Shown here one piece after another: positions 48,858 through 57,314 of a stretch of DNA of 64,000 nt. A program made the translations under genes and the position numbers. The notes under the pieces are model-generated. The model was not told where the DNA came from. It worked only from the letters and a program-made list of their open reading frames with translations, and ran no database searches. This stretch comes from Prescottella sp. R16. GTDB lineage: Bacteria > Actinomycetota > Actinomycetes > Mycobacteriales > Mycobacteriaceae. How positions within the stretch are numbered: the stretch's first letter is position 1; each line of letters opens with the position of its first letter. The stretch is taken from contig NZ_CP130943.1 in the NCBI RefSeq assembly GCF_030656875.1, positions 744,001 through 808,000 of the forward strand, in the 5' to 3' direction.

Positions 48858-48876
48858 TAAGGATAGCCTTTGCTAT
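48858..48876. promoter_or_regulatory. Likely IdeR (iron) box before the hydroxylase-mbtH operon
   Basis: TAAGGATAGCCTTTGCTAT agrees with 12 of 19 positions of TTAGGTTAGGCTAACCTAA, including the key TAG and CTA cores. It is 61 bases before the hydroxylase start and AT-rich compared with surroundings. Repression by Fe-IdeR is inferred. Confidence 0.65.
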
Positions 48877-48937
48877 CTTTCGCGGTGAAGGTTGCCGGAG
48901 ATCCGGTCTCCGGCCGGGGCGAGGAGGACGGATATGA

Positions 48938-50269
48938 GTGATGACTGACCGCCGACCAACCGGGGGCGCGGACATCGTCGACGTGGTCGGCATCGGATTC
49001 GGCCCGTCGAATCTCGCGCTCGCGATCGCGATCGAGGAACACAACACGACGTGCGCGCCGGGCGATGCGATCACCGCCCGATTCTTCGAGAAGCAGCGGG
49101 AATTCGGCTGGCATCGCGGCATGCTGCTCGACGGTGCGACGATGCAGATCGCGTTTCCCAAGGATCTCGTCACGTTCCGCAATCCCCGCAGCGCCTACAC
49201 GTTCTTCTCCTACCTGCACGACCGCGGCCGACTCGTCGACTTCGTGAACCATCAGACGTTCTTCCCGACGCGTGTCGAGTTCCAGGACTACCTCGCGTGG
49301 GCCGCGGAGCGGGTGACCGCCGACGTCCGGTACGGCACCGAGGTCACCGCCGTCGAGGCCGTCGGCGACGGCGACCTGTTCGAGTCGACCCTCTCGGACG
49401 GGACGACCGTCCGCACCCGGAACGTCGTGGTCGGTGCAGGACTGCGAGAACGGTTGCCGGAGTGGGCGACTCCGTCGCCGCGGTGCTTCCACAACCACCA
49501 GTTCCTCTTCCGGATCGCGGAGATGCCGGAGCCGGTGCACGGGCGGTTCGTGGTGCTCGGTGCCGGGCAGAGCGCCGCCGAGGTGGTGCAGTACCTGCAC
49601 CGGCACTTCCCGGACAGCGAGGTGCACAGCGTGTTCTCCCGATTCGGATTCAGCCCGGCCGACGACAGCCCGTACGCGAACCGGATCTTCGACCCGGACA
49701 CGGTGGACGAACTGCACGCGGCCCCGGCCGCCGAGCGGGCGCGGCTCCTCGACCTGCACCGGGCCACCAACTACTCGGTGGTGGACATCGACCTGATCAA
49801 CGAGCTGTACGCCACCGAATACCAGGAACGGGTGCGGGGCGGGCGGCGGCTGTTCATGCGACGCTCCTCCGAGATCGACGAGGTGCGCGAGACCGCCGAC
49901 GGGATCGAGGTGGTGATCCGCAACACGCTCGACGGGCTCGACGACACCCTGATGTGCGACGCCCTGATCCTGGCGACCGGGTTCGAGGCGACCCCCCTCG
50001 AATCGCTGTTCGGGGAGTTGCCGGCCGGTATCGGGGCCGGGCGTGTCGTGGGCCGCGACTACCGGCTCGACACCGGCGTGTCGGGTCTCGCGGGCGTGTA
50101 TCTGCAGGGCGGAACCGAACATACCCACGGTTTGACGGCGTCGTTGCTCTCGAATGTCGGAGTACGAGCAGAAGAGATTCTCAATTCGATTCTTGCTCAT
50201 CGAGATATCGGCGGCCGCCTTGCTAGGCTGAGCGAAGACAACCCGTACGCGACAAGCGAGGTTAGATGA
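48938..50269 (+). CDS. L-ornithine/L-lysine N-hydroxylase (siderophore)
   Basis: 443-residue flavin-dependent N-hydroxylating monooxygenase (PvdA/IucD/MbtG family). FAD motif [13 protein letters not shown] (residues ~17-29), NADPH motif [13 protein letters not shown] (~205), and the late motif [12 protein letters not shown]. It makes the N-hydroxy amino acid for hydroxamate siderophores. GTG 48938 or ATG 48941 can start it; GAGGAGG is upstream. It ends in an ATGA overlap with mbtH, and an IdeR-like box precedes it. Ornithine versus lysine cannot be decided from sequence alone. Confidence 0.93.
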   Translation: MMTDRRPTGGADIVDVVGIGFGPSNLALAIAIEEHNTTCAPGDAITARFFEKQREFGWHRGMLLDGATMQIAFPKDLVTFRNPRSAYTFFSYLHDRGRLVDFVNHQTFFPTRVEFQDYLAWAAERVTADVRYGTEVTAVEAVGDGDLFESTLSDGTTVRTRNVVVGAGLRERLPEWATPSPRCFHNHQFLFRIAEMPEPVHGRFVVLGAGQSAAEVVQYLHRHFPDSEVHSVFSRFGFSPADDSPYANRIFDPDTVDELHAAPAAERARLLDLHRATNYSVVDIDLINELYATEYQERVRGGRRLFMRRSSEIDEVRETADGIEVVIRNTLDGLDDTLMCDALILATGFEATPLESLFGELPAGIGAGRVVGRDYRLDTGVSGLAGVYLQGGTEHTHGLTASLLSNVGVRAEEILNSILAHRDIGGRLARLSEDNPYATSEVR

Positions 50270-50499
50270 GCACCAACCCGTTCGACGACGAAGACGGCCG
50301 CTTCTACGTGCTGGTCAACGACGAGGACCAGCACTCGCTGTGGCCGACGTTCTCCGAGGTCCCACAGGGCTGGAAGATCGTTTTCGGTGAGGATTCGCGT
50401 CAGGCGTGCGTCGACTACGTGGAGAAGAACTGGACCGACATGCGTCCCAAGAGCCTGCGTGAGGCCATGGAGCAGGACCAGAAGAACGCCGGCCAGTAG
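50266..50499 (+). CDS. mbtH: MbtH-like NRPS accessory protein
   Basis: 77 residues with the full MbtH signature [24 protein letters not shown], the conserved tryptophans (LWPTF, VPQGWKI, NWTDMRP). MbtH proteins bind and activate adenylation domains of NRPSs. Coupled to the hydroxylase by ATGA. No adenylation domain is in this window, so its partner must lie elsewhere. Confidence 0.95.
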   Translation: MSTNPFDDEDGRFYVLVNDEDQHSLWPTFSEVPQGWKIVFGEDSRQACVDYVEKNWTDMRPKSLREAMEQDQKNAGQ

Positions 50500-50512
50500 T
50501 TCCCCGCCGGCG

Positions 50513-51985
50513 CTACCGGGTGTGTTCGTCCCTGGCAGCGGGCAGGGGATTGTTGAGCAACATGCTGCGCCGTCCGAATCTCGGGCGGCGCAGCGTCGTG
50601 TTCCGGCGCACCGCACCGCTCCGACGCAGCCGCGGCGGACGCCGCAGGGTTCGGGCGCCCCACTCGCCGAGCGTGACACCGGCCGCCAGCGCGCATCCGA
50701 TACCGAACGCCGCCAGCAGCGCGGTCAGCCCGAGCAGCACCTCGTTGTTGAGGAGCGCGTACAGGCCGCGGTACAGCGACAGACCGGGCAGTAGCGGGGT
50801 GATACCGGCGACCGCGACCACCAGCGGCGGCGTCAGTGCACGACGAGCCATCAGGCCACCCGCGAAACCGACGACGGTGGCCGCGATGGCCGACGAGATC
50901 ACCGGCCCCACCCCCACGGCCTGGGCCAGCACGAAGAACAACAGACCGGCCGCGCCGCCGAGCCCGGCAGCCGTGAGTGCCCGACGTTCCGCGTAGCAGG
51001 CCATCGCATAGAACATCGACGCCAGTGCGCCCGCGATCACCTTCGCCGGCAGCTGCGTGATGTCCGAGGGTGCGGCATTGCTGATCACCGGCAGATTCGC
51101 TCCGAGCGCCCCCGCGAGACGCAGCGATATCGCGACACCGGCGATGATGCCGCCGGTCATCATGACCACCTCGAAGAAGCGGGCCGACGCCGTGATCGGG
51201 GCGCCGGTGATCGCGTCCTGCACCGAACCGACCAGCGACAGACCCGACAGCAGCACGACGACCCCCGCCGCGATGATCAGCGACGGCCGGATCACCACTC
51301 CCAGCTGGTCCTGGACGGTGTACAGCGCGATGGCGGGGGCCGCGGCGATCAGGCCCCCGACGAACTGCTGGAAGAAGTACGGCAGACCGAGCCGGTTGAG
51401 GACCCGGTTGACACGGTCGATCACGACGGTCGTGAGGAACGCGATCGCCATGATCAGCGGGCCACCGCCGAGCAGCACCGCGACCGCCGCGGCCAGACCC
51501 GCCCAGCCCAGCGTCGCGACCCACCGGCTGTACGGGTGCGGTGCCGACACGATCGCGTCGAGCGCTGCATGTGCCTGCCCCGGCGTGATCGCCTCGAGCC
51601 GGATCCGACGCGTCAGCCGGTCGGCGGCCGCGAGCCGGGTGAAGTCCATCGACCGGTAGTGCACGATCCGCATCGTGCTCGCCGGCGGAATCAGGGGGCC
51701 GCGATGCGCGGACAGGACGATCGAGTTGTAGGTGACGTCGACGTCGCACTGCGCCAGGCCGTACGTCGCCGCCACGAACCGCACCTGCGTCGCGGTGTCC
51801 ATCGCCGACGTCCCCGACGCCAGCAGCAGGTCCCCGATCCGCACCGCCAGATCCAGTACCTCCGCTACCCGCGCATCGTCGGTGAGGTCGATCGGCTGTA
51901 GCGGCGTCGGCGCCGCCGTGACCGCGTCCGCGGTCGCTCGGCGGTCCTTGACCAGACTGCCGAGTGACGCCGCGAACCGGCGCAT
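50513..51985 (-). CDS. ThrE-family threonine/serine exporter
   Basis: 490 residues. The N-terminal soluble domain carries the ThrE hydrolase-like motif (LLLASGTSAMDTATQVRFVAATYGL), and about ten membrane helices follow, ending in a basic tail. ThrE exports threonine and serine and related small peptides by proton motive force. Gap of one base from the NTF2-fold gene upstream suggests co-transcription. Converges on mbtH without a clear hairpin. Confidence 0.88.
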   Translation of the reverse strand: MRRFAASLGSLVKDRRATADAVTAAPTPLQPIDLTDDARVAEVLDLAVRIGDLLLASGTSAMDTATQVRFVAATYGLAQCDVDVTYNSIVLSAHRGPLIPPASTMRIVHYRSMDFTRLAAADRLTRRIRLEAITPGQAHAALDAIVSAPHPYSRWVATLGWAGLAAAVAVLLGGGPLIMAIAFLTTVVIDRVNRVLNRLGLPYFFQQFVGGLIAAAPAIALYTVQDQLGVVIRPSLIIAAGVVVLLSGLSLVGSVQDAITGAPITASARFFEVVMMTGGIIAGVAISLRLAGALGANLPVISNAAPSDITQLPAKVIAGALASMFYAMACYAERRALTAAGLGGAAGLLFFVLAQAVGVGPVISSAIAATVVGFAGGLMARRALTPPLVVAVAGITPLLPGLSLYRGLYALLNNEVLLGLTALLAAFGIGCALAAGVTLGEWGARTLRRPPRLRRSGAVRRNTTLRRPRFGRRSMLLNNPLPAARDEHTR

Positions 51986-51986
51986 G

Positions 51987-52376
51987 TCAGACGTCGGTGA
52001 CGAGATCCTTCTCCGTGAGATCGGTGGCCTCCAGTGCCGATTCGAGTGTGTCGTGCCGGAAGACCGCGGTCACCTGATCGTGCACGACGCGAAACGACGT
52101 CCCCACCGTCCGCGACTCGCCCGCGGTCGACGCCCGGGACAACTGTTCTTCGACCACGACGACCCCGTCGTGCACGAACATCCGGCCGGGAACCAGGGTA
52201 AGCCCCGCCCCCGCCCCCGTGGCCGCCCACTCCCGCAGTGCCGTCAACCCCTGTGCGGCCCCCTCGGCACCGCCGATCTCGATGTCGTCGCTCGACAGTT
52301 CGAGCAGCGTCTCGATATCCGAATCGTTGAGGGCATCGTGCCACGCGAGGACAGTGGCGATCTCCGAGATACGCAT
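51987..52376 (-). CDS. NTF2-fold (SnoaL/limonene-epoxide-hydrolase-like) protein
   Basis: 129 residues, starting MRISEIATVLAWHDALNDSDIETLLEL, with a cone-shaped NTF2 pattern ending FRVVHDQVTAVFRHDTLESAL. Similar proteins are often fold-only or bind hydrophobic ligands. It precedes the ThrE gene by one base. It is a different subfamily from the protein at 4.2 kb. Function unknown. Confidence 0.75.
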   Translation of the reverse strand: MRISEIATVLAWHDALNDSDIETLLELSSDDIEIGGAEGAAQGLTALREWAATGAGAGLTLVPGRMFVHDGVVVVEEQLSRASTAGESRTVGTSFRVVHDQVTAVFRHDTLESALEATDLTEKDLVTDV

Positions 52377-52458
52377 GCGACAACGCTAGTCAAAACCGGC
52401 GTGCGCGGCACGGTTACACACCCGAATTCGGCTATGGATATGATGGGCGCGCCCGACT

Positions 52459-52530
52459 GCCTCCTTAGCTCAGTGGTAGAGCACTCGCCTTGTAAGCGAA
52501 AGGTCGTCAGTTCAATCCTGACAGGGGGCT
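52459..52530 (+). tRNA. tRNA-Thr (anticodon TGT)
   Basis: 72-base cloverleaf. Acceptor GCCTCCT pairs with AGGGGGC (one T-G pair), D stem GCTC/GAGC, anticodon loop CTTGTAA with TGT, T arm GTCAG-TTCAATC-CTGAC. The top pair of the anticodon stem is a C-A mismatch. CCA is not encoded. A hairpin follows. Confidence 0.95.
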
Positions 52531-52541
52531 CCGAACACACG

Positions 52542-52569
52542 TGTGGCCCCGCGACATTGCGGGGCCACA
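52542..52569 (+). terminator. Terminator after tRNA-Thr
   Basis: 11-base arms TGTGGCCCCGC and complement around GACATT; also lies at the 3' end of the convergent secreted-protein gene. Confidence 0.8.
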
Positions 52570-52586
52570 GTGCATTCTCGGACGGG

Positions 52587-53426
52587 TCAGGACCCGAGCG
52601 AACCCGACGAGCCGTTCAGTGAACCGAACAGCGTGCTCAGGGAACCGAACAGGTCCAGCGATCCCAGTGAGCCGAGGGAACTCGACTCCGGGTCCTCGAG
52701 TGCGAAGTTCGTGGTGCAACCGTTGAACGTCACCTCGTCGACGAGAGTCGAGGTCGCTGCGGCGCCCGTGCCGATACCCACGCCGTAGTGGTCGACGACG
52801 GCGTCGGGGTTCGCGGCCGCGATCGAGGCGAGCGAGACCGGCACCCGGTTCTGGGCGCCCGCGATGTTCGACGTGCTCCACCACAAGCCGTCCTCGAGTG
52901 CGGCGTTCGTGACACCGGTAGTGGCGTCGGCCCCGCCGTTGTAGGTGGCCTCCCACACCAGCGTCGTGAAGCCGTTCACGGGGTGCGTCGTGTTGTCGGT
53001 GGTGCCGGTCAGGCGCAACTGGAACGCCGCGATCGAGTTGCCGGCCCGCTTCTCGGCGAACGCGATGTCCTCGGTGATCGCGTCGGAGAGCTCGATGCCT
53101 CCGGCCTCGTGGTAACTCACGGACCGATCGGTGGGGCCGTCCACTCTCAGTTCGAGTGAGCCGTCGTCGTCGAACACGGTGTCGGCGGTGTAGAACGCGT
53201 CCTGCCCCAGCTCGTCGTCGAACGGGATGCCCCACCCGTTCGGAGTGTCCTCGGTGGACAGGGCCGAGCACGTGAACCCTCCGCTGGAGCCGGAGGATCC
53301 GCCGGACGAACCCGGATCGAGCGATCCGAGAGATCCGGGCGCGGCACCGGCCGCAGCCGGAAGGACGAGGGCTGCGGCACCGAGAAGTGCTGCAGCGGAA
53401 CCGATCCGGAAAGCATTCTTCGACAT
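52587..53426 (-). CDS. Secreted protein of unknown function with SLGS-rich ends
   Basis: 279 residues. Signal peptide (cleavage near AAG-AAPGS), Gly/Ser linker, a central domain with one Cys near each end (GFTCSALS and FNGCTTNFAL), which could form a disulfide, and a low-complexity tail SLGSLGSLDLFGSLSTLFGS. AGGTGA lies upstream of the ATG. No family recognised; likely a cell-wall or extracellular protein of Mycobacteriales. A 21-base palindrome lies 99 bases upstream. Confidence 0.75.
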   Translation of the reverse strand: MSKNAFRIGSAAALLGAAALVLPAAAGAAPGSLGSLDPGSSGGSSGSSGGFTCSALSTEDTPNGWGIPFDDELGQDAFYTADTVFDDDGSLELRVDGPTDRSVSYHEAGGIELSDAITEDIAFAEKRAGNSIAAFQLRLTGTTDNTTHPVNGFTTLVWEATYNGGADATTGVTNAALEDGLWWSTSNIAGAQNRVPVSLASIAAANPDAVVDHYGVGIGTGAAATSTLVDEVTFNGCTTNFALEDPESSSLGSLGSLDLFGSLSTLFGSLNGSSGSLGS

Positions 53427-53524
53427 ACTTCGTTCACCTCGCTGGGAGAGACGGACACGGTCCGGCGTCCCGTCGGCACGTGAGCGGCCACCCGGGAAGC
53501 CGTCGAGCGTGCAGCGCCGACACT

Positions 53525-53545
53525 GTCGAGAAGAATCTTTTCGAC
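53525..53545. promoter_or_regulatory. 21-base inverted repeat upstream of the secreted protein
   Basis: GTCGAGAAGAATCTTTTCGAC is nearly symmetric about its centre, in the gap between two minus-strand genes. Possible operator for the secreted-protein gene. No factor is known. Confidence 0.4.
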
Positions 53546-53679
53546 GCCACCCCCTGGGGCCCCCGATGCGGACCCAGGCGTCGTCGCAGATCGAGAAGCG
53601 ACGGTGACGAGGCTAGGCAATCGGGGGAACCCGGACGTGCGAAACAGTCGGTTTTCACCCGGAAAGGGTGAGAGGGCCG

Positions 53680-54315
53680 TCAGCGGGTGCGGTGGACCCG
53701 CACGACGGAGTCGTGGATCGTCGTCTCGTGGTCGCCGTGCATCACGGTGCGCGACGTGGCCGTGGCCGTGTCGACGGTCCATTCGGTCGAATCGAGCAGG
53801 GCCACAACCTCGTCCGGGGTGAAGAACAGTTCCGGTCGGGGCGGGCGCGGGACATCGGTGTCGAGGTCGGACGGGTGGTGCCCGACGATCAGCAGGGTGC
53901 CGCCGGGGGCGACGAGGTCGGCGAGCCGGGTGAACAGCACCTCGCGCTGCCCGGACGGCAGGTGCACGTACTGCGACGTCACCAGGTCGTAGCGGTCGGC
54001 GTCCGGTCCCCAGGCGAGGAGGTCCGCGGCCTCCCACGTGATCCGTCCGGCCAGGTCGCCGGCCTCGGCCGAGTGCTCGGCGGCCCGTTCGATCGCCACG
54101 TGCGACAGGTCGATGCCGTGCACCGTCCAGCCCTGCCGGGCGAGCCAGATCGCGTCGGCGCCCTCGCCACAGCCGACGTCGAGGGCGGTGCCGGGCGTCA
54201 GGCCCGTCACCTCGGTCACCAGGGTGGAGTTGGGGTTGCCGCTCCACAGGCGGTGGCTCGACCGGTAGCGGTCGTTCCAGAAGTTTTCGTCGAGGATCTC
54301 GGGCAGTTCGGTCAT
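53680..54315 (-). CDS. SAM-dependent methyltransferase
   Basis: 211-residue class I methyltransferase. SAM motif I is ALDVGCGEGADAIWLA, followed by VHGIDLSHVAIERAA and VAPGGTLLIVGHHP. The fold resembles thiopurine/tellurite-type methyltransferases. It overlaps the flavoprotein gene by ATGA, so the two act together, perhaps in detoxification of a thiol or electrophile. Substrate unknown. Confidence 0.85.
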   Translation of the reverse strand: MTELPEILDENFWNDRYRSSHRLWSGNPNSTLVTEVTGLTPGTALDVGCGEGADAIWLARQGWTVHGIDLSHVAIERAAEHSAEAGDLAGRITWEAADLLAWGPDADRYDLVTSQYVHLPSGQREVLFTRLADLVAPGGTLLIVGHHPSDLDTDVPRPPRPELFFTPDEVVALLDSTEWTVDTATATSRTVMHGDHETTIHDSVVRVHRTR

Positions 54316-55289
54316 CGGTTGTCTCCCTTCGGGTTCCGGGACCGCTGGGCGGTCACGGCGAGTTCGGTGTCCTCGGTGACGAGGTCGTTGTTGATTGCGA
54401 CGGCGGCGAGGGCGGCACCGGCGGTCGCGCCGATCACCTGCGCCTTGACGTCGGTGACGTTGCCGGCAGCCCACACGCCCGGCACCTTCGTCGCGCCGAA
54501 CTGGTCGGCCGGAACGTACCGGCCGCCGGACACCGGTTCGAGTTCGGTGTCCAGTCCCAGCGACGTCAGGGCGTCGACGTTCGCGACGAATGTCGGCGCC
54601 ACGACGAGCGCCTCGCGGTCCACGGCGGTGCCGTCGGCCAGACGCACCCCGATGAGTCGGTCGTCGGTGACGGTCAGCGACTCCACCCGGCCCGGGACGA
54701 TCCGGATGCCGCGGGCCTCGAGCCGTTCGCGTTGCCAGGCGTCCGGTTCGGGCCCGGTGTGCTGCAGCAGGACGACGTCGTCGGTCCACTGTCGGAACAG
54801 GAGTGCCTGGTGCACGGACATCGGGCCGGTGGCCAGCACGCCGACCGGCCGGTCGGAGATCTCCCAGCCGTGGCAGTACGGGCAGTGCAGTACGTCCCGG
54901 CCCCAGCGGTCCCGCAGGCCGGGAACGTCGGGGAGTTCGTCGGTCAGCCCGGTCGCCACCAGCAGGCGCCGGGCCCGCACCGCCCGCCCGTCGGCGAGGG
55001 TCACGGTGAATCCGTCCCCGGTGCGGCGGGCATCGGTCACGGCGGCGTCGACGATGTGCCCGCCGTAGCGGCGCACCTCGTCGCGGCCGATCGCGGTCAG
55101 TTCGGCGGGCGGCAGGCCGTCGCGGGTCAGGAAGCCGTGGACCCCCTCGGCCGGCGCGTTGCGGGGTGCACCCGCGTCGGTCACCAGCACGGTCCGTCGG
55201 GACCGGGCCAGCATCAGGGCGCCCTCGAGTCCCGCGGCGCCACCGCCGATCACCACGACGTCGTAGTTCTCCACCGGTTCGTCGCTCAT
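54312..55289 (-). CDS. Thioredoxin-reductase-like NAD(P)/FAD flavoprotein
   Basis: 325 residues. FAD-binding GGGAAGLEGALMLARS near the N-terminus, NADPH region GVLATGPMSVHQALL, and the redox pair CPYC in HCPYCHGWE at about residue 145, the position of the thioredoxin-reductase disulfide. C-terminal FAD motif VPGVWAAGNVTDVK. It resembles low-molecular-weight thioredoxin reductase relatives that lack a thioredoxin partner. First gene of an operon divergent from the cupin-XRE regulator. Confidence 0.87.
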   Translation of the reverse strand: MSDEPVENYDVVVIGGGAAGLEGALMLARSRRTVLVTDAGAPRNAPAEGVHGFLTRDGLPPAELTAIGRDEVRRYGGHIVDAAVTDARRTGDGFTVTLADGRAVRARRLLVATGLTDELPDVPGLRDRWGRDVLHCPYCHGWEISDRPVGVLATGPMSVHQALLFRQWTDDVVLLQHTGPEPDAWQRERLEARGIRIVPGRVESLTVTDDRLIGVRLADGTAVDREALVVAPTFVANVDALTSLGLDTELEPVSGGRYVPADQFGATKVPGVWAAGNVTDVKAQVIGATAGAALAAVAINNDLVTEDTELAVTAQRSRNPKGDNR

Positions 55290-55335
55290 GTGTCGTCCCC
55301 TCTCTCGTCCGGTCACCCACCCTGCCGACCACCCG

Positions 55336-55369
55336 GGCAATTTGGCAAGGAATATTGCCGAAGTGGCAA
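55336..55369. promoter_or_regulatory. Repeated GGCAA/TTGCC operator cluster
   Basis: GGCAA at 55336, 55344 and 55365 and TTGCC at 55355 form overlapping inverted repeats with 5-6 base spacers. They lie just before the XRE gene, in the gap shared with the flavoprotein operon, and are likely its autoregulatory sites. Confidence 0.65.
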
Positions 55370-55378
55370 ACTGGGGTG

Positions 55379-55960
55379 ATGGACGACACCGACAGGATTC
55401 TCGACGCGGTCGGCCCCCGACTGCGGGCCCTGCGGCAGGTGCGGAGCGTGACACTCGCGGACCTGTCCGCCGACACCGGGATCTCGGTGAGCACGCTGTC
55501 CCGGCTCGAATCGGGACAGCGCAAGCCGAACCTGGAACTACTGCTGCCGCTCGCGCGGGCGTACGGGGTGCCGCTCGACGAACTGGTCGGCGCACCACCG
55601 ACGGGGGACCCGCGGATCCATCTCAAACCCGTGACGCACGGTGGCCGGACGATCGTGCCGCTCACCCGGCGCCCGGGTGGCATCCAGGCCTACAAGCAGG
55701 TACTGCCCGGTGTCACGCGGCCCCAGGTGCCGGACCTGCGGGTCCACGAGGGCTACGAGTGGCTGTACGTCCTCGACGGCCGGTTGCGGCTCGTGCTCGG
55801 TGAACGAGACCTGGTGCTGACACCCGGTGAGGTCGCCGAGTTCGACACCCGACTGCCGCACTGGTTCGGTGCCGCCGGACCGGAGCCCGTCGAATTCCTG
55901 GGGCTGTTCGGTAGGCAGGGGGAACGCGCCCACATCCGGGCGCGTTCGGCAGGGGAGTGA
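55379..55960 (+). CDS. XRE-family regulator with C-terminal cupin
   Basis: 193 residues. Helix-turn-helix of the Cro/C1 type (LRALRQVRSVTLADLSADTGISVSTLSRLESGQRKPNLELLLPLARAYGV) and a cupin domain (HEGYEWLYVLDGRLRLVLGERDLVLTPGEVAEFDTRLPHWFG). Such regulators sense a small metabolite in the cupin. It is divergent from the flavoprotein-methyltransferase operon and overlaps a GGCAA repeat cluster, so it probably controls that operon and itself. Confidence 0.88.
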   Translation: MDDTDRILDAVGPRLRALRQVRSVTLADLSADTGISVSTLSRLESGQRKPNLELLLPLARAYGVPLDELVGAPPTGDPRIHLKPVTHGGRTIVPLTRRPGGIQAYKQVLPGVTRPQVPDLRVHEGYEWLYVLDGRLRLVLGERDLVLTPGEVAEFDTRLPHWFGAAGPEPVEFLGLFGRQGERAHIRARSAGE

Positions 55961-55966
55961 GGCCGG

Positions 55967-56809
55967 TCAGGCCGGACCGAGTGAGATGTCGGGGCCGCCG
56001 CGGCCGCCGCTCTTGAGCCAACGTCCGGGCAGGCGTCCGGCGAGATCGCCGAGCGGACCGACTGCGGCACTGAGGATTCCGACGGTCTCCTGCAGCAGGT
56101 CGACGCTCGTGCTGAGCCGCTGCAGGTTCGGGGCCACCGAGGTCAGCGTCTCGGAGAGGGCCACGATCTGGTCGAGCGGGCCGCCCTCGGCGATGAGTCG
56201 TTCGAACGCGCCGTTCTCGGCGAGCAAGGTGTCGAGGATGCCGTTCTCGGCGAGTGCCTTGTCGACGATGCCGTCCTTCGCGGTGAGCCGTTCGACGGCA
56301 CCGTCCGCCGCGGTGAGCCGTTCGAGCGGCCCGTCCTCGGCAGTGAGCCGGTCCAGCAGGCCGCCGGGGGCGAGCAGCCGCTCGAGGGGTCCGTTCTCGG
56401 CGAGGACCCGGTCGAGAGGGCCGTCCTCGGCGAGGACCCGGTCGAGCGGCCCACCCGGGGCGAGAACCCGCTCGAGCGGTCCGCCCGACTCGAACAGGCG
56501 CTCGAGAGTGCCGCCCTCGGAGGTGAGCCGATCGACGACGCCACCCGGTGCGAGCAGCCGGTCCAGCGGTCCGCCCGGTGCCAGTGCCTGCCCGAGCGGA
56601 CGCTCGTCGGACGCCAGTGCGGCGAGTTGCTGGACCAGTTGCAGCGGCCCCTTGGGGTTGGCCAGGGTCGCGGCGCTCACCCCGGTGACCGCACTGCTCG
56701 ACAGGGCCAGCCTCGTCGTCGTCAGTGCGGTCTCGGCGACGCCCAGCGCGGTGTCGGCGACCGCGAGGCCGAAACGGATCGGAGCGGTGATCGCGAACCC
56801 CAGGTTCAT
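55967..56809 (-). CDS. Decapeptide-repeat protein of unknown function
   Basis: 280 residues. A hydrophobic helical N-terminus (IRFGLAVADTALGVAETALTT), then about 14 consecutive ten-residue repeats of the form LAPGGPLDRL (residues ~75-215), then a helical, Leu-rich part and a Gly-rich C-terminus. A repeat length of 10 residues equals 30 bases, visible in DNA. Possible leaderless start (TACAGT seven bases upstream). No catalytic motif is seen; a structural or envelope-scaffold role is a guess. Confidence 0.78.
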   Translation of the reverse strand: MNLGFAITAPIRFGLAVADTALGVAETALTTTRLALSSSAVTGVSAATLANPKGPLQLVQQLAALASDERPLGQALAPGGPLDRLLAPGGVVDRLTSEGGTLERLFESGGPLERVLAPGGPLDRVLAEDGPLDRVLAENGPLERLLAPGGLLDRLTAEDGPLERLTAADGAVERLTAKDGIVDKALAENGILDTLLAENGAFERLIAEGGPLDQIVALSETLTSVAPNLQRLSTSVDLLQETVGILSAAVGPLGDLAGRLPGRWLKSGGRGGPDISLGPA

Positions 56810-56843
56810 TCGCTCACTGTAACCCGCGCCACACAGGTAACTG

Positions 56844-57158
56844 TCAGTGCAGTGCTTTCAGGCCGATCACGCAGCCCACAATGCCGAGGATCAGCAGAAT
56901 CTTCACGATCGACGCACTTTCGGTGCCGGTGATCATCGCGAAGGCGACGGTCAGCGCCGCGCCGATGCCGACCCACACCGCGTACGACGTTCCTGTCGGC
57001 AGGGTGCGCATCGCGTACGCGAGACCGGCCATGCTCACCAGCAGGCCCACACCGAACACGATCGAGGGGACGGGACGGGTGAATCCAGCGGATCGGCCGA
57101 GGGCGGTGGCCCACACGGCCTCGAGGACACCGGACAGAACGAGAACGATCCAGGCCAT
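56844..57158 (-). CDS. SugE/Gdx-like SMR transporter
   Basis: 104 residues, four membrane helices. The membrane glutamate is in SGVLEAVWATALG, and LPTGTSYAVWVGIGAALTVAFA is the SugE/Gdx subfamily motif rather than EmrE. Gdx proteins export guanidinium; I searched upstream for a guanidine riboswitch and saw none. Isolated single-gene, unlike the SMR pair at 44.6 kb. Confidence 0.87.
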   Translation of the reverse strand: MAWIVLVLSGVLEAVWATALGRSAGFTRPVPSIVFGVGLLVSMAGLAYAMRTLPTGTSYAVWVGIGAALTVAFAMITGTESASIVKILLILGIVGCVIGLKALH

Positions 57159-57314
57159 GACGAGTCGCCTCCACTGCACCGTCTTGTCGCGGGCCGGGTA
57201 CGGTGCGCTCGTCCGGGTGTCGATCGACGGGTACGAGCGTACCGGATCCGGTTTCACAGCGACCTCCCAGGCGATCCCCAGCCGGAGGTCAGGACGGTGG
57301 GAGATTCTGGTGGG

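Noticed and set aside
50218..50236. Second weak IdeR-like element before mbtH
   Set aside because: Only about 10 of 19 positions match, and mbtH is translationally coupled to the hydroxylase, so no separate promoter is needed.
52459..52530. tRNA as a site of an integrated element
   Set aside because: No integrase or direct repeat of the tRNA 3' end was seen nearby.
53656..53670. Small hairpin CACCC/GGGTG upstream of the minus-strand secreted gene region
   Set aside because: Five-base arms only; too weak to call a terminator.
56143..56544. 30-base periodic DNA resembling a CRISPR or satellite array
   Set aside because: Repeats are imperfect, contiguous and in frame, encoding decapeptides in one protein; there are no unique spacers.
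57159..57314. Guanidine riboswitch upstream of the Gdx-like SMR gene
   Set aside because: I found none of the conserved ykkC or mini-ykkC elements on the minus strand.
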